From NCBI GenBank assembly GCA_964569295.1, contig CAZMVU010000039.1, positions 1-29,059 of the forward strand: DNA of 29,059 nucleotides. The letters are read 5' to 3'. This document shows, piece after piece, positions 6,085 to 13,851 of the stretch. A model generated the notes under the pieces. It was not told the origin of the DNA. It did no database searches and was given only the letters and a program-made list of their open reading frames with translations. Position 1 is the stretch's first letter, and every line of letters starts with the position of its first letter. The stretch comes from CAZMVU01 sp964569295. GTDB lineage: Bacteria > Hydrogenedentota > Hydrogenedentia > Hydrogenedentales > JAGMZX01. The position numbers were made by a program, and so were the translations under genes.

Positions 6085-8832
6085 ATGTATCGAATCGTGA
6101 TCGCGCTCGCGGTGTTGCTCGCCGTATCTTCCCCGTTCCTCGCCGCCCAACCGGCTGATGCCGATGCGGAACCGGCTGCAGCGCCCGATGCCGAGGCGGT
6201 CGTGTTCGAGGGCAATTACGTGCATACCACCGTGGATCCGGCGCAGGGGGCGCTGTTGACCCGCTTTGCCATTGCCGCGACAGGGCGCAACCTGGCCGGC
6301 GATGGCGGCCTGCTCTTCGAAGGGTTCGGGATTGGCAGCTACTATGTGCCCAACCGGCGCCTCAACGCCCAGATCGATCGGCAACCCATGAAGCCCGACG
6401 GCGGCCGGGTGCTCGTGCATACCTACGAGTGCGACGGGCCGAACATCCGCGGGCTCGAGGTGACCAAGCGGCTCGAGCTGCTGCCGGGCGAGGCGGCCGT
6501 GCGCGTGTTGTGGCAGGTCGAGAACAAGGGCGATGAGCGCCAGTGGGTCACGCCCTGGGTGCAGAATAACGCCGCGCCCGGCGGCGAGCTGACCGCCGAT
6601 GACCGGCTCACGCTGCCCACGGTCGACGGGGTGCGCCGTGTGACCCGCACCGCCTACTATCCCGCCGCGCGCAACTGGGCCGCGGTCACGGATCCGGACG
6701 CTGCGGAAACGGTGTACGGCGTGTTCAACGCGGACCAGCTCCATTCTGTGCGCGCCACCTGGAAACCCGAGGCGCACCAGGCCGGGTTCCGGGCGCATTT
6801 CGCGCCGTTTATCCTTGAAGCCGGCGATGCCTGGGAAACGGTATACCGGGTGAATGCCGTGCGCGGCCTCACGCAGGTCGATTTCGCGACGGACGAACTC
6901 GCCCTGCAGCTCGATTATGAACCTGGCCAGCTTACCGCGTTGCTATCCGCCGCACGGCCCATGGAAAGCACGGAAATCTTTGCGGTCGTCGTCGCGGAAA
7001 ACGGCCGCCGCTGGGAGCTGCAACCCAAGCGTTTCTCGATTACGCCAAACCGCCTCGCACGCTGTACGTACGACTGGACCGCCCCCGGCGATGGCGCCTA
7101 CGAATTTCTCGCCCAGCTCCGGCGGGACGGTGAAACCGTTTTTCTCGGCCGCGAATCGCGTTCGCCCCACGGGGGCATCGACACGCAGTTCACGGTGGGT
7201 GCGGGGGAAGATACCGACTTTGCTGCATGGACGGATGCACCTTATGCCCTCGAGCGGGGGCCGCGCAGCCACGACCATCCGCTTGCGGTCACGGGCCCGA
7301 TCCGCGGCTGGTTCGCGCCGGCGCTCGAGAAGGTGTTTCCGGGGGATGCGGCCGATGCGGATGCTGCGCGCGACAACACGGCCCAAATCGCGCTCGCGCG
7401 CAACGAGGCGGAGTCGTTTCAGCTTGCTCTGCGGCCTGCCGGAGACGACGATGTCTACGGCATGGAGGTGCGTGTGAACGACCTCACCCAAGTGGAGGGC
7501 GATGCGCGTATCCCGGCGGCGGATATCGCCATTTACCGCGTGGATTGCGTGCCGGTGCGCGTGCCCAGTTATTTTGAAGGGGCGACCGGCGACTGGCCGG
7601 ATGTGCTCGTTCCGGTTGAAGGCCCGATCACGCTGCCGGCTGGCCGGACCACGCCGCTGTGGTTCACGCTGCGTACTTCGGCCGCCACCGCGCCCGGCGC
7701 CTACTCGGGCATTATCGAACTGCACGCTGCCGGCATCGACCCCATCGAGGTGTTCCTCGAGGTGCAGGTCTACGACTTTGCCCTGCCCGACACGCCCCAC
7801 CTCAAAACGGATTTCGGCTTTTCGCGTGAGGCCGCGCTGGCCGGTGCACGCGCCCAGGGCGGCGACCCGGAACCGGCTGTCCTCGAGGCCGCATACCGCG
7901 ACAATGCCTTCGCGCACCGTGTTACCCTGCGGCCCGCTGCCGCCCTGCCGCGTGAGCACGCCCGTTATGACGACGCGCTGGATGCCTACGCCAGCCGCCT
8001 CGAAACCCTGCGCGCGGCCGGCGCCACCACCTTCGCCGTGCCTGCGTCACTGCTTGAAGTGCCTGACCAGTTGGCCATGGCGGCGGACTTCATCGAAAAG
8101 CACGGCCTCGAATCGCGCGCTTTTGTCCACCTCGCCAATGAACCGGCGCCCGGCGCATGGACCCGCCTTCTCGAGCGCATGCAAGCCTGGGAAGACGCCG
8201 CCCCCGGCATCCCCATGATGGTCACCACCCAGGGCCTCGAGCCGTTCTTGCACGAGGGGCTCGACATCTGGGCCGTGCATACGCGCGTGCTCGACACGGC
8301 GAACGGCGGCGAAGTGCTCGCCCGGGCCGCCGGCGACAATGAGGCCTGGTGGTATGTGCACCACGCGCCGCCGCGGCCTTACCCAAACTTCTTCCTCGAC
8401 TTTGCGGGCATCGAACACCGGGCCCTGTTCTGGCAGGCATGGGTCATGAATATCACCGGCCTGCACTACTTCGGGATAAACGCGAACGCCGGCGGCCAGA
8501 ACCCCTATGAAAACCAGCTCGATGTGACGCCCGTCAACGGCAACGGTCTGCTCGTTTACCCCGGCGCGGACGGCCCTGTGAACAGCGTGCGCTGGGAGAT
8601 TATCCGCGACGGCATCGAGGACTACGATTACCTGGCCCTTTTCGACGCCCTGCACGGCCGCCTCGCCGAGCGTGGCGGCCATGACGCCCTGCGTGAACGG
8701 GCGCTCGAAGCGCGCAACCTGGGCGAGATTGTGCCCAGCCTCACCGGTTTCACCCGTGACCCGGCGGTGCTCCTCGAGAAACGCCGCGCCATAGCCCGGG
8801 CCATCGAGGCCATGCAACGGGCGCTGCGATAG
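6085..8832 (+). CDS. Secreted DUF4091 / GH123-like protein
   Basis: 915 residues. The ATG at 6085 follows AAAGGA with suitable spacing. Residues 1-25 form a Sec signal peptide (hydrophobic IVIALAVLLAV, then small residues). About 30-400 is beta-rich and of unrecognised family. About 410-565 resembles the beta-sandwich found before DUF4091 (LARNEAESFQLALRP, TAPGAYSGIIEL). About 570-915 is the DUF4091/GH123-like barrel with the hallmark C-terminal motif GLLVYPG...SVRWEIIRDGIEDYDYL near 818-845. Characterised GH123 enzymes are beta-N-acetylgalactosaminidases using an Asp-Glu pair; here the equivalent stretch appears to read HLANEPAPG, Asn685-Glu686. It probably acts on extracellular glycans, but its activity is uncertain. 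Confidence 0.85.
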   Translation: MYRIVIALAVLLAVSSPFLAAQPADADAEPAAAPDAEAVVFEGNYVHTTVDPAQGALLTRFAIAATGRNLAGDGGLLFEGFGIGSYYVPNRRLNAQIDRQPMKPDGGRVLVHTYECDGPNIRGLEVTKRLELLPGEAAVRVLWQVENKGDERQWVTPWVQNNAAPGGELTADDRLTLPTVDGVRRVTRTAYYPAARNWAAVTDPDAAETVYGVFNADQLHSVRATWKPEAHQAGFRAHFAPFILEAGDAWETVYRVNAVRGLTQVDFATDELALQLDYEPGQLTALLSAARPMESTEIFAVVVAENGRRWELQPKRFSITPNRLARCTYDWTAPGDGAYEFLAQLRRDGETVFLGRESRSPHGGIDTQFTVGAGEDTDFAAWTDAPYALERGPRSHDHPLAVTGPIRGWFAPALEKVFPGDAADADAARDNTAQIALARNEAESFQLALRPAGDDDVYGMEVRVNDLTQVEGDARIPAADIAIYRVDCVPVRVPSYFEGATGDWPDVLVPVEGPITLPAGRTTPLWFTLRTSAATAPGAYSGIIELHAAGIDPIEVFLEVQVYDFALPDTPHLKTDFGFSREAALAGARAQGGDPEPAVLEAAYRDNAFAHRVTLRPAAALPREHARYDDALDAYASRLETLRAAGATTFAVPASLLEVPDQLAMAADFIEKHGLESRAFVHLANEPAPGAWTRLLERMQAWEDAAPGIPMMVTTQGLEPFLHEGLDIWAVHTRVLDTANGGEVLARAAGDNEAWWYVHHAPPRPYPNFFLDFAGIEHRALFWQAWVMNITGLHYFGINANAGGQNPYENQLDVTPVNGNGLLVYPGADGPVNSVRWEIIRDGIEDYDYLALFDALHGRLAERGGHDALRERALEARNLGEIVPSLTGFTRDPAVLLEKRRAIARAIEAMQRALR

Positions 8833-8881
8833 GTTGCGGCACCATCCGCATATTCCGGTATTTCTAAAAATTCTGGACAAA

Positions 8882-8909
8882 TTGGCGGAGGTATGCCATC
8901 CTGTAGTAT
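8882..8909 (+). promoter_or_regulatory. Candidate promoter of the prepilin-like gene
   Basis: TTGGCG (8882-8887), 16-base spacer, TAGTAT (8904-8909), about 78 bases before the start codon. Neither box is a perfect consensus. Confidence 0.35.
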
Positions 8910-8986
8910 GGTTTTCATGTGTCGGCGTTCGCTGCCGGCGCAGCATCTGGAAACCGCATTCATCAAACGCGAAGGAGTCTTACATC

Positions 8987-9961
8987 ATGCGAAAGAAACA
9001 CGGCTTTACCCTCATCGAACTGCTGGTCGTCATTGCCATCATCGGCATTCTGGCGGCCATTCTGCTGCCGGCGCTTGCCCGTGCGCGCGAGTCGGCCCGG
9101 CGTGCAAGTTGCCAGAACAACCTGAAGCAGTGGGGCCTCGTCTACAAGATGTACGTCAACGAAGACCCCGGCGAGCGCTTCCCCCCCATGCAGGTGCTGG
9201 ATACCGATACCAACGGCGTCAGACTTGCTGCAGGACCCCAAGTTGGCGCCATTTATCCGGAGTACCTGACCGACCCGATGATCATGTTATGCCCTTCGGA
9301 CGGGGATGAGGGACCTGAGGATGTCTTTCACGACGATGACCATCGGTACGCCGGTAAGCCCATGATCTTCGATCAACCGGAATACATCGCCATGAGCTAC
9401 GCCTACCTGGGCTGGGTGTTTGATGGTATCGACCGGGGCAATACGAGTATAAACGATTTCGGGATGCTCAGTGACTTGGTCACCCAGATTGCCGATACGT
9501 CCGTGGGCGATTTTCCGGTACCAATACAACTGGGCGCCGGCCTTCAGGATTTTGCGGAGAGCGTAGACTTGTTGGATTTTCTATCTGACACCGGCGGGCA
9601 CCCCGTGCAGAAGGAAGTCGACCAAGACCGTGATCTGAGTGACACCGCGTATCCCACCTATGGCAATGGTGGCGGCAGCACCATCTACCGCCTGCGGGAA
9701 GGTATCGAGCGTTTCCTGATCACCGACATCAATGACCCGGCGAAGACGTCTCAGGCCCAGAGCACCGTCTTCATCATGTTCGACCTGTTGGGACAGGGCG
9801 CGGGCGTGCCCCTCTTTAACCACGTACCCGGCGGCTGCAACGTGCTGTATCTCGACGGGCACGTCGATTTCGTGCGCTATGAGGAAAGCGCCACCGGAGG
9901 TACCCCGCCTGTAACGTCATCGGTGGCCAATATGATCGGCTACTTGGCTGGCCAGGTGTAA
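8987..9961 (+). CDS. Prepilin-type N-terminal protein (DUF1559-like pseudopilin)
   Basis: 324 residues from the ATG at 8987, which has GAAGGAG (8971-8977) nine bases upstream. The frame is open 51 codons further back, but the class III signal must lie at the N-terminus. Residues 1-6 MRKKHG form the leader, cleavage is expected before Phe7, Glu at mature position 5 is present, and a hydrophobic helix follows (about 8-30). NNLKQWG at 45-51 is typical of DUF1559/H-X-DG pseudopilins. The C-terminal motif NHVPGGCNVLYLDGHVDF is the H-X9-DG signature with one extra residue before DG. Such proteins are expected in the cell envelope through a type II/IV-pilus-like system and often occur in many copies in PVC genomes. 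A strong terminator follows, so it is probably monocistronic. Confidence 0.92.
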   Translation: MRKKHGFTLIELLVVIAIIGILAAILLPALARARESARRASCQNNLKQWGLVYKMYVNEDPGERFPPMQVLDTDTNGVRLAAGPQVGAIYPEYLTDPMIMLCPSDGDEGPEDVFHDDDHRYAGKPMIFDQPEYIAMSYAYLGWVFDGIDRGNTSINDFGMLSDLVTQIADTSVGDFPVPIQLGAGLQDFAESVDLLDFLSDTGGHPVQKEVDQDRDLSDTAYPTYGNGGGSTIYRLREGIERFLITDINDPAKTSQAQSTVFIMFDLLGQGAGVPLFNHVPGGCNVLYLDGHVDFVRYEESATGGTPPVTSSVANMIGYLAGQV

Positions 9962-9993
9962 ACGCCGCAAACCAATCTGCCCGTGCGTAAACC

Positions 9994-10039
9994 ACGCCGG
10001 AGCGCGAACCCTGTTCCGCCCTCCGGCGTTTCTTTTTTT
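9994..10039 (+). terminator. Intrinsic terminator after the prepilin-like gene
   Basis: ACGCCGGAG (9994-10002) and CTCCGGCGT (10021-10029) form a perfect 9-bp stem; the loop contains a second GAAC/GTTC pair. TTCTTTTTTT follows directly. It lies 33 bases after the stop codon. Confidence 0.92.
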
Positions 10040-10494
10040 GCGGCCTGGTCGGCAGTGCTGCTTGCAGATACTTTCCCAGGGCGTTGCACTGGGCCATCTT
10101 GTCTTGGCCGTTCGGGCCGTCAGCATATCGCCTGGCTTGTTTCGCGCGGGACCGGAACTGGGACCGGCAATGACCCGCCGTAACAGTCCCCGTGGCACCG
10201 CCTGCTTGACAATTTGAGCGTTGTTAGGATTCACTGTGCGCGCGAAACGTCTACCGCGCGCTGGGTGCAGGAAGAAGGCAGGCGCCGGGGGGCTTGTACG
10301 CTTCGTCCCGTTAACGCGTTGCCTGCGGGTCAGTTACGCCGGTTCTTGTGGGCACGGCGGATGTTGCAGGTGTTGCAGCAGGGTCTGTCGTTGTCATCTT
10401 TCGCGTATCGGCTGGCGTAGGCGATCAATGGCTCACGATTCCCGTGCAAGCGAATGTGTTGTCTTTTGCGTCATGCGCAAGGAGAAGAAACACG
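10040..10494. other. Gene-free region before the lipoprotein gene
   Basis: No convincing gene. An exact TTGACA lies at 10206-10211, but the nearest TATAAT-like box (TAGGAT, 10225-10230) is only 13 bases away, so I do not call a promoter. The frame of the lipoprotein gene is open back to 10348; that stretch looks non-coding because the ribosome site and lipoprotein signal lie further down. Confidence 0.5.
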
Positions 10495-11700
10495 GTGCGA
10501 AAATGCTTTATGGCCACGATGTGGCGTCCCACAGTTTTGCTGATTGTTTGTGCTTTGCCGCCTTTTATCGTGTCCAGTGCAGGCTGCTCAGGCGAAGATG
10601 CCAGGGTAAAAGACAAGCCGGGCGCGGGCGAAATGCGGGTAATTTCGGCGCGGCCCTATGCGCCGTCGAAGAAAAACCTTCTTGAAAATGGATCTTTCGA
10701 AAATTACTACGCAGGAGCCCCGCAGCCGCAGCATGTGTTGAGTGCGCCGGACGGCAAAGGGGACCGGTCATCGATCGAGCGTTCGAGCGATGCGAGCGAC
10801 GGCAGCATGGCCGTGAAGCAGGCGTGGACATCGCGCGATTGGGGCATTTCGTTGGACGCGTGCTTCACGCTCGAGGCGGTGGTGCGCAAAGAGAGCACGT
10901 ACCTGGTGGCGGTGGACGCGAAGGTATTGACGGAAGGCACGGCGTATCTGGCCGTTTACCTTGGTGACGATGCCGGGACGTATGTGCCGGCGGATGCGCT
11001 CGAGATAAGCAGCGGGGAAGCCTACGCCACGTTCAGCGCCTCGGTGCAAACAGACGAATACAGCCGGATCCGCCTGGTCTCCCGCGGGCCGAACCCCCTC
11101 AAAGAGTATCCGTGCGAGGTCTTGTGGGACAACTGGCGCGTAGCCCCCGTGACCGAGCCTGAGGACACGGTGTTCCGCTATGATCCACCGGAAGCCGGGA
11201 AAGACAATCTCATCGCCAATGGTTCCTTCGAGCAGTGGGTGCCCGGCGAAGCGGCGCCCGCAGGATTCGGGGTGAATTTGCTGCGCGATGCGGGACTGGT
11301 CCTCATGCAAGACGCTCGCGGTGCGGAGGCCACACATACCGTAGAAGAGTACTGGCCCAGATCGGACAAGGTCGAAAATCCCTTCAACGTATTTCACACG
11401 GTGGTAACGGGACTACAGGCACATACTTACTATGAGTTGAGCATAAAACTAGACACACTGGGCAGTGCCACGACGCGGGCCATAGTCTATGCCCAGGGCG
11501 CTGATGGGGAACCTGCGGGTGCCTTGGCCTCGCAAGTCTTCCCGCCGAAAGACGGCTATACGGAATACACGTTGCGCTTCAAGACGGAAAGCGAACAACA
11601 GGTCATCATTGCCGTGAAGGGTCCCATCGATGACGGCGCGTACCCCACCCGCGCCCTGTGGGACGACTGGCGGCTCGTTGAGGTGAAGAACGGGGAATAG
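10495..11700 (+). CDS. Lipoprotein with two tandem carbohydrate-binding-like domains
   Basis: 401 residues from GTG at 10495, with AAGGAG (10479-10484) upstream. Residues 1-30 form a lipoprotein signal: basic start, hydrophobic PTVLLIVCALPPFIV, then SSAG before Cys31, the lipidated residue. The mature protein is an internal duplication. Domain 1 (about 61-215) opens NLLENGSFEN and ends LWDNWRV; domain 2 (about 238-394) opens NLIANGSFEQ and ends LWDDWRL. The NGSFE opening and closing W-D-x-W-R strand are typical of CBM4/9/22-like or galactose-binding-like jelly rolls. No catalytic domain is seen. It is probably a surface or periplasmic glycan-binding lipoprotein; the ligand is unknown. Confidence 0.8.
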   Translation: MRKCFMATMWRPTVLLIVCALPPFIVSSAGCSGEDARVKDKPGAGEMRVISARPYAPSKKNLLENGSFENYYAGAPQPQHVLSAPDGKGDRSSIERSSDASDGSMAVKQAWTSRDWGISLDACFTLEAVVRKESTYLVAVDAKVLTEGTAYLAVYLGDDAGTYVPADALEISSGEAYATFSASVQTDEYSRIRLVSRGPNPLKEYPCEVLWDNWRVAPVTEPEDTVFRYDPPEAGKDNLIANGSFEQWVPGEAAPAGFGVNLLRDAGLVLMQDARGAEATHTVEEYWPRSDKVENPFNVFHTVVTGLQAHTYYELSIKLDTLGSATTRAIVYAQGADGEPAGALASQVFPPKDGYTEYTLRFKTESEQQVIIAVKGPIDDGAYPTRALWDDWRLVEVKNGE

Positions 11701-11741
11701 TTGGTAGCCAACATGCCGCCGCCAGGGAATGCAATCGACTT

Positions 11742-11759
11742 ATTGCTCATTGAACGAAA
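11742..11759 (+). repeat. 18-bp upstream box, copy 1
   Basis: ATTGCTCATTGAACGAAA, 57 bases before the sulfotransferase start. It matches 12900-12917, upstream of the methyltransferase gene, at 16 of 18 positions. In the second copy it overlaps the -35 region. Confidence 0.5.
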
Positions 11760-11816
11760 CGGTTATCACTCGGTGTGCCGTGCGACAGCCTTGTTTGGGC
11801 AGGAAGGGATAATGAG

Positions 11817-12554
11817 ATGACGCGGAAATTTGTCCTGCTATTTCAGGGACGCACGGGCAGCAGCTTCTTGAGACAGGCCCTTGACTCGCAGGATGCTATC
11901 GTAATGGAGGGCGAGGTGCCCGGCATCATACGGCGAGATGCCGGTCTTGCCAAGCCGGAGGATGCGAGCCCGGAACGTTTGACGGAACTGCACGAAGCGC
12001 AGCGCGCGTGGACCCTCGAGCACTTCGAAAAAGCGCGCCCGCCCGAAATCAAGGCGGTAGGCTTCAAGACAAAGCTCTACGACCTCGGGAATCCGAAGGC
12101 CTACGCGCAGCTTTTGCGCGAGCAGAATGCCGCGATTATTCACAATACCCGCCGGAACATGGTGAAGCTGACGGTCTCCCAACTCAATTCGCAGGTGCTG
12201 CAGAAGCAGGTCGGCCGTCTGAACCGGCTGGAAGGCGATCCCGACGTGCCGCCGCTGGAGGTTTCGACCGAGAAGTTTCTTAAACTCCTCTATCGCATGA
12301 CGAGCTTGCAGCAGGAACTCGGAGCGTACGTGGAAAGCCTGGGGCTGCCTACCATCAAGGTGCGCTACGAAGACGTGTTTGGCGGACCCGACCGTGTGCT
12401 TGGGGACATCTGCGACTTCCTTGGCGTGGAGAGGTCGGACTACACCGTGCGTGTGCGCAAGGTGACCAAGGACAACCTGCGCGAGGCGCTGAGCAACTAC
12501 GACGAGTTGAAGCAAGCCGTCGCGGGTACCGAATTCGAGGCGATGTTCACCTAG
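11817..12554 (+). CDS. Sulfotransferase-family protein
   Basis: 245 residues. I start at ATG 11817 because AGGAAGGG lies just upstream and the P-loop then sits at the N-terminus, as in the family; the frame is open to 11775. The PAPS 5'-phosphosulfate loop is probably FQGRTGSSFL (9-18). The 3'-phosphate-binding region is probably HNTRRNMVKLTVSQLNS (109-125), with Arg112/Arg113 and Ser121, resembling NodH/Stf0-type bacterial sulfotransferases. It would transfer sulfate from PAPS to a carbohydrate or lipid acceptor. The length is short but usual for this branch. It lies among methyltransferase and sulfatase-fold genes and upstream of a glycan-export cluster with a second sulfotransferase. The acceptor is unknown. 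Confidence 0.82.
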   Translation: MTRKFVLLFQGRTGSSFLRQALDSQDAIVMEGEVPGIIRRDAGLAKPEDASPERLTELHEAQRAWTLEHFEKARPPEIKAVGFKTKLYDLGNPKAYAQLLREQNAAIIHNTRRNMVKLTVSQLNSQVLQKQVGRLNRLEGDPDVPPLEVSTEKFLKLLYRMTSLQQELGAYVESLGLPTIKVRYEDVFGGPDRVLGDICDFLGVERSDYTVRVRKVTKDNLREALSNYDELKQAVAGTEFEAMFT

Positions 12555-12577
12555 TCCCCATTCGGACGCGGACAAAT

Positions 12578-12746
12578 GCCGCGGCGTCGATGATTTCGGT
12601 GCCCGCCCGGCGCGCCCGTTCCACGAGTTTCTTGTTGCTGAAGGCGAAGAGGTACGCCCGGGGAATCTGGTTCTCAATAGCGTGCCTGCGCTGCGGCTCG
12701 ACCGTTTTCTCGACAAAGGCTCAGGACTCCGCCAGCGCCCCCTGCG
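12578..12746 (-). pseudogene. Sulfatase-fold gene remnant (internal fragment)
   Basis: These 169 bases match 16335-16503 without gaps at roughly nine of ten positions; most differences fall in the last 30 bases. Read on the minus strand, it encodes the internal segment with RRHAIENQIPRAYLFAFSNK, which in the intact gene lies in the second half of the protein. An in-frame TGA interrupts it upstream of the FVEKTVEP stretch, and neither end continues into sulfatase sequence. It is therefore a non-functional fragment from duplication of that gene or of a lost paralogue. Confidence 0.85.
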
Positions 12747-12907
12747 TGATCTTCTTAACGAGCAAAGTTACACAAATATACGATGCGTACTCTCTGGGAT
12801 GACTGGCCGTTTGTGCGCGCAGAAGATGCGCAATAGCCGCTTGCCAACGAACCGCAGACAGCATATGCGTTCGATTCTCAATTCTTTGCTAAGCGATTCA
12901 TTGCTTA

Positions 12908-12936
12908 TTGCACGAAAACTGATCACCTGTTATGAT
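12908..12936 (+). promoter_or_regulatory. Candidate promoter of the TylF-like methyltransferase gene
   Basis: TTGCAC (12908-12913), 17-base spacer, TATGAT (12931-12936), giving a leader of about 75 bases to the ATG at 13020. The -35 overlaps the 18-bp box (12900-12917) shared with the sulfotransferase upstream region. Confidence 0.5.
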
Positions 12937-13019
12937 TCGGCTCTTGACGCAAGAGAAGACCGTCGCCAGAAATTATCTGCCATGGACTGCGTAGAGGATA
13001 AGGCAAAAGGGACGACGTT

Positions 13020-13793
13020 ATGATCATTGTCGATGAAGCGCGCTTGCAGCGCAAGGACCCTTCCGGCCGAACCTGGGAAGAATTGCTGCGCGCCCACTAT
13101 GCGCACGGCTGGTACTCCTTCGAGGAGTTCTGGCAGGAGCAGGATTGGGACAACATTCCCACGTTCGAGAAGAACCCGGAAGAGAGCTTTGTAGACGGCC
13201 GGCTGCGCCCGAAAGACAAGTCGGACATGCACCCCGCGAAGGAGAAGCTCTTGCGATGGCTGGGCGAACGGGTGGGGCACCAACCAGTGACCTATCTCGA
13301 ATTCGGCGTGCGGCACGGCATGTCGCTGGGCTGGATGACCGAAGCTTTGACCCACCCGGACTCCCAGTTGCACGGTTTTGACACCTTCGAGGGCCTGCCG
13401 GAAGACTGGGTGCCCTACTGGGGTGCCAACGGCATTGGTGGGGGCCAGGCCCAAGGCGCCATGAAGGCGAGCGCCCCGCAGACCTCGGACCCGCGGGTCA
13501 CCCTGCACCGCGGCCTCTTCCAGGATATCCTGCCGGGTTTCTTGAAGGAAAATCCGCCTTCGGGATTAAAGGTCATCAATATCGATTCCGACATCTACTC
13601 GAGCGCCCTCTATGTGCTCAGTATGATGCACCCCTATCTCGAACCCGGTGATTACGTCTACATGGATGAATTCTTCGACCTGCTCAATGAATTCGCCGCG
13701 TTCAACGACTACGTTCGTTCTTTCTACGTGAAAGACAAGTACACCCTGCTCGGCCGTGCCTACGATGCCTTCCTGTTTCAGTACGCGGGATGA
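13020..13793 (+). CDS. TylF/MycF-like class I SAM-dependent methyltransferase
   Basis: 257 residues; ATG at 13020 with AAAAGG about nine bases upstream. The SAM-binding Rossmann motif I is YLEFGVRHGMSLGWM (92-106), followed by LHGFDTFEGLPEDW (117-130), the classic second segment of macrocin O-methyltransferase-like proteins. NIDSDIYSSA (187-196) and MDEFFD (215-220) supply the acidic residues that bind a divalent metal in this family. Known members methylate sugar hydroxyls; related ones occur in O-antigen and capsule clusters, so a sugar of a surface glycan is the likely target. It sits between a sulfotransferase and a sulfatase-fold gene in the same direction; 58 bases separate it from the latter, so they may be co-transcribed. 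Confidence 0.85.
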   Translation: MIIVDEARLQRKDPSGRTWEELLRAHYAHGWYSFEEFWQEQDWDNIPTFEKNPEESFVDGRLRPKDKSDMHPAKEKLLRWLGERVGHQPVTYLEFGVRHGMSLGWMTEALTHPDSQLHGFDTFEGLPEDWVPYWGANGIGGGQAQGAMKASAPQTSDPRVTLHRGLFQDILPGFLKENPPSGLKVINIDSDIYSSALYVLSMMHPYLEPGDYVYMDEFFDLLNEFAAFNDYVRSFYVKDKYTLLGRAYDAFLFQYAG

Positions 13794-13851
13794 CCTTGTT
13801 GTTGCGCAGGTTTCCGCTGCAGCCACCAACAACACGAGGTAACTTCAACCC

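Larger units (their letters stand above)
12555..13019. other. Intergenic region with sulfatase remnant and promoter
   Basis: Begins with a duplicated piece of the sulfatase-fold gene at 15872-17782 (remnant 12578-12746). The rest is richer in A+T than its surroundings and holds the promoter of the methyltransferase gene. ORFs on the plus strand are wrong-frame readings. Confidence 0.6.

Noticed and set aside
10206..10230. Promoter TTGACA...TAGGAT
   Set aside because: Perfect -35, but the spacer is only 13 bases and no better -10 is present.
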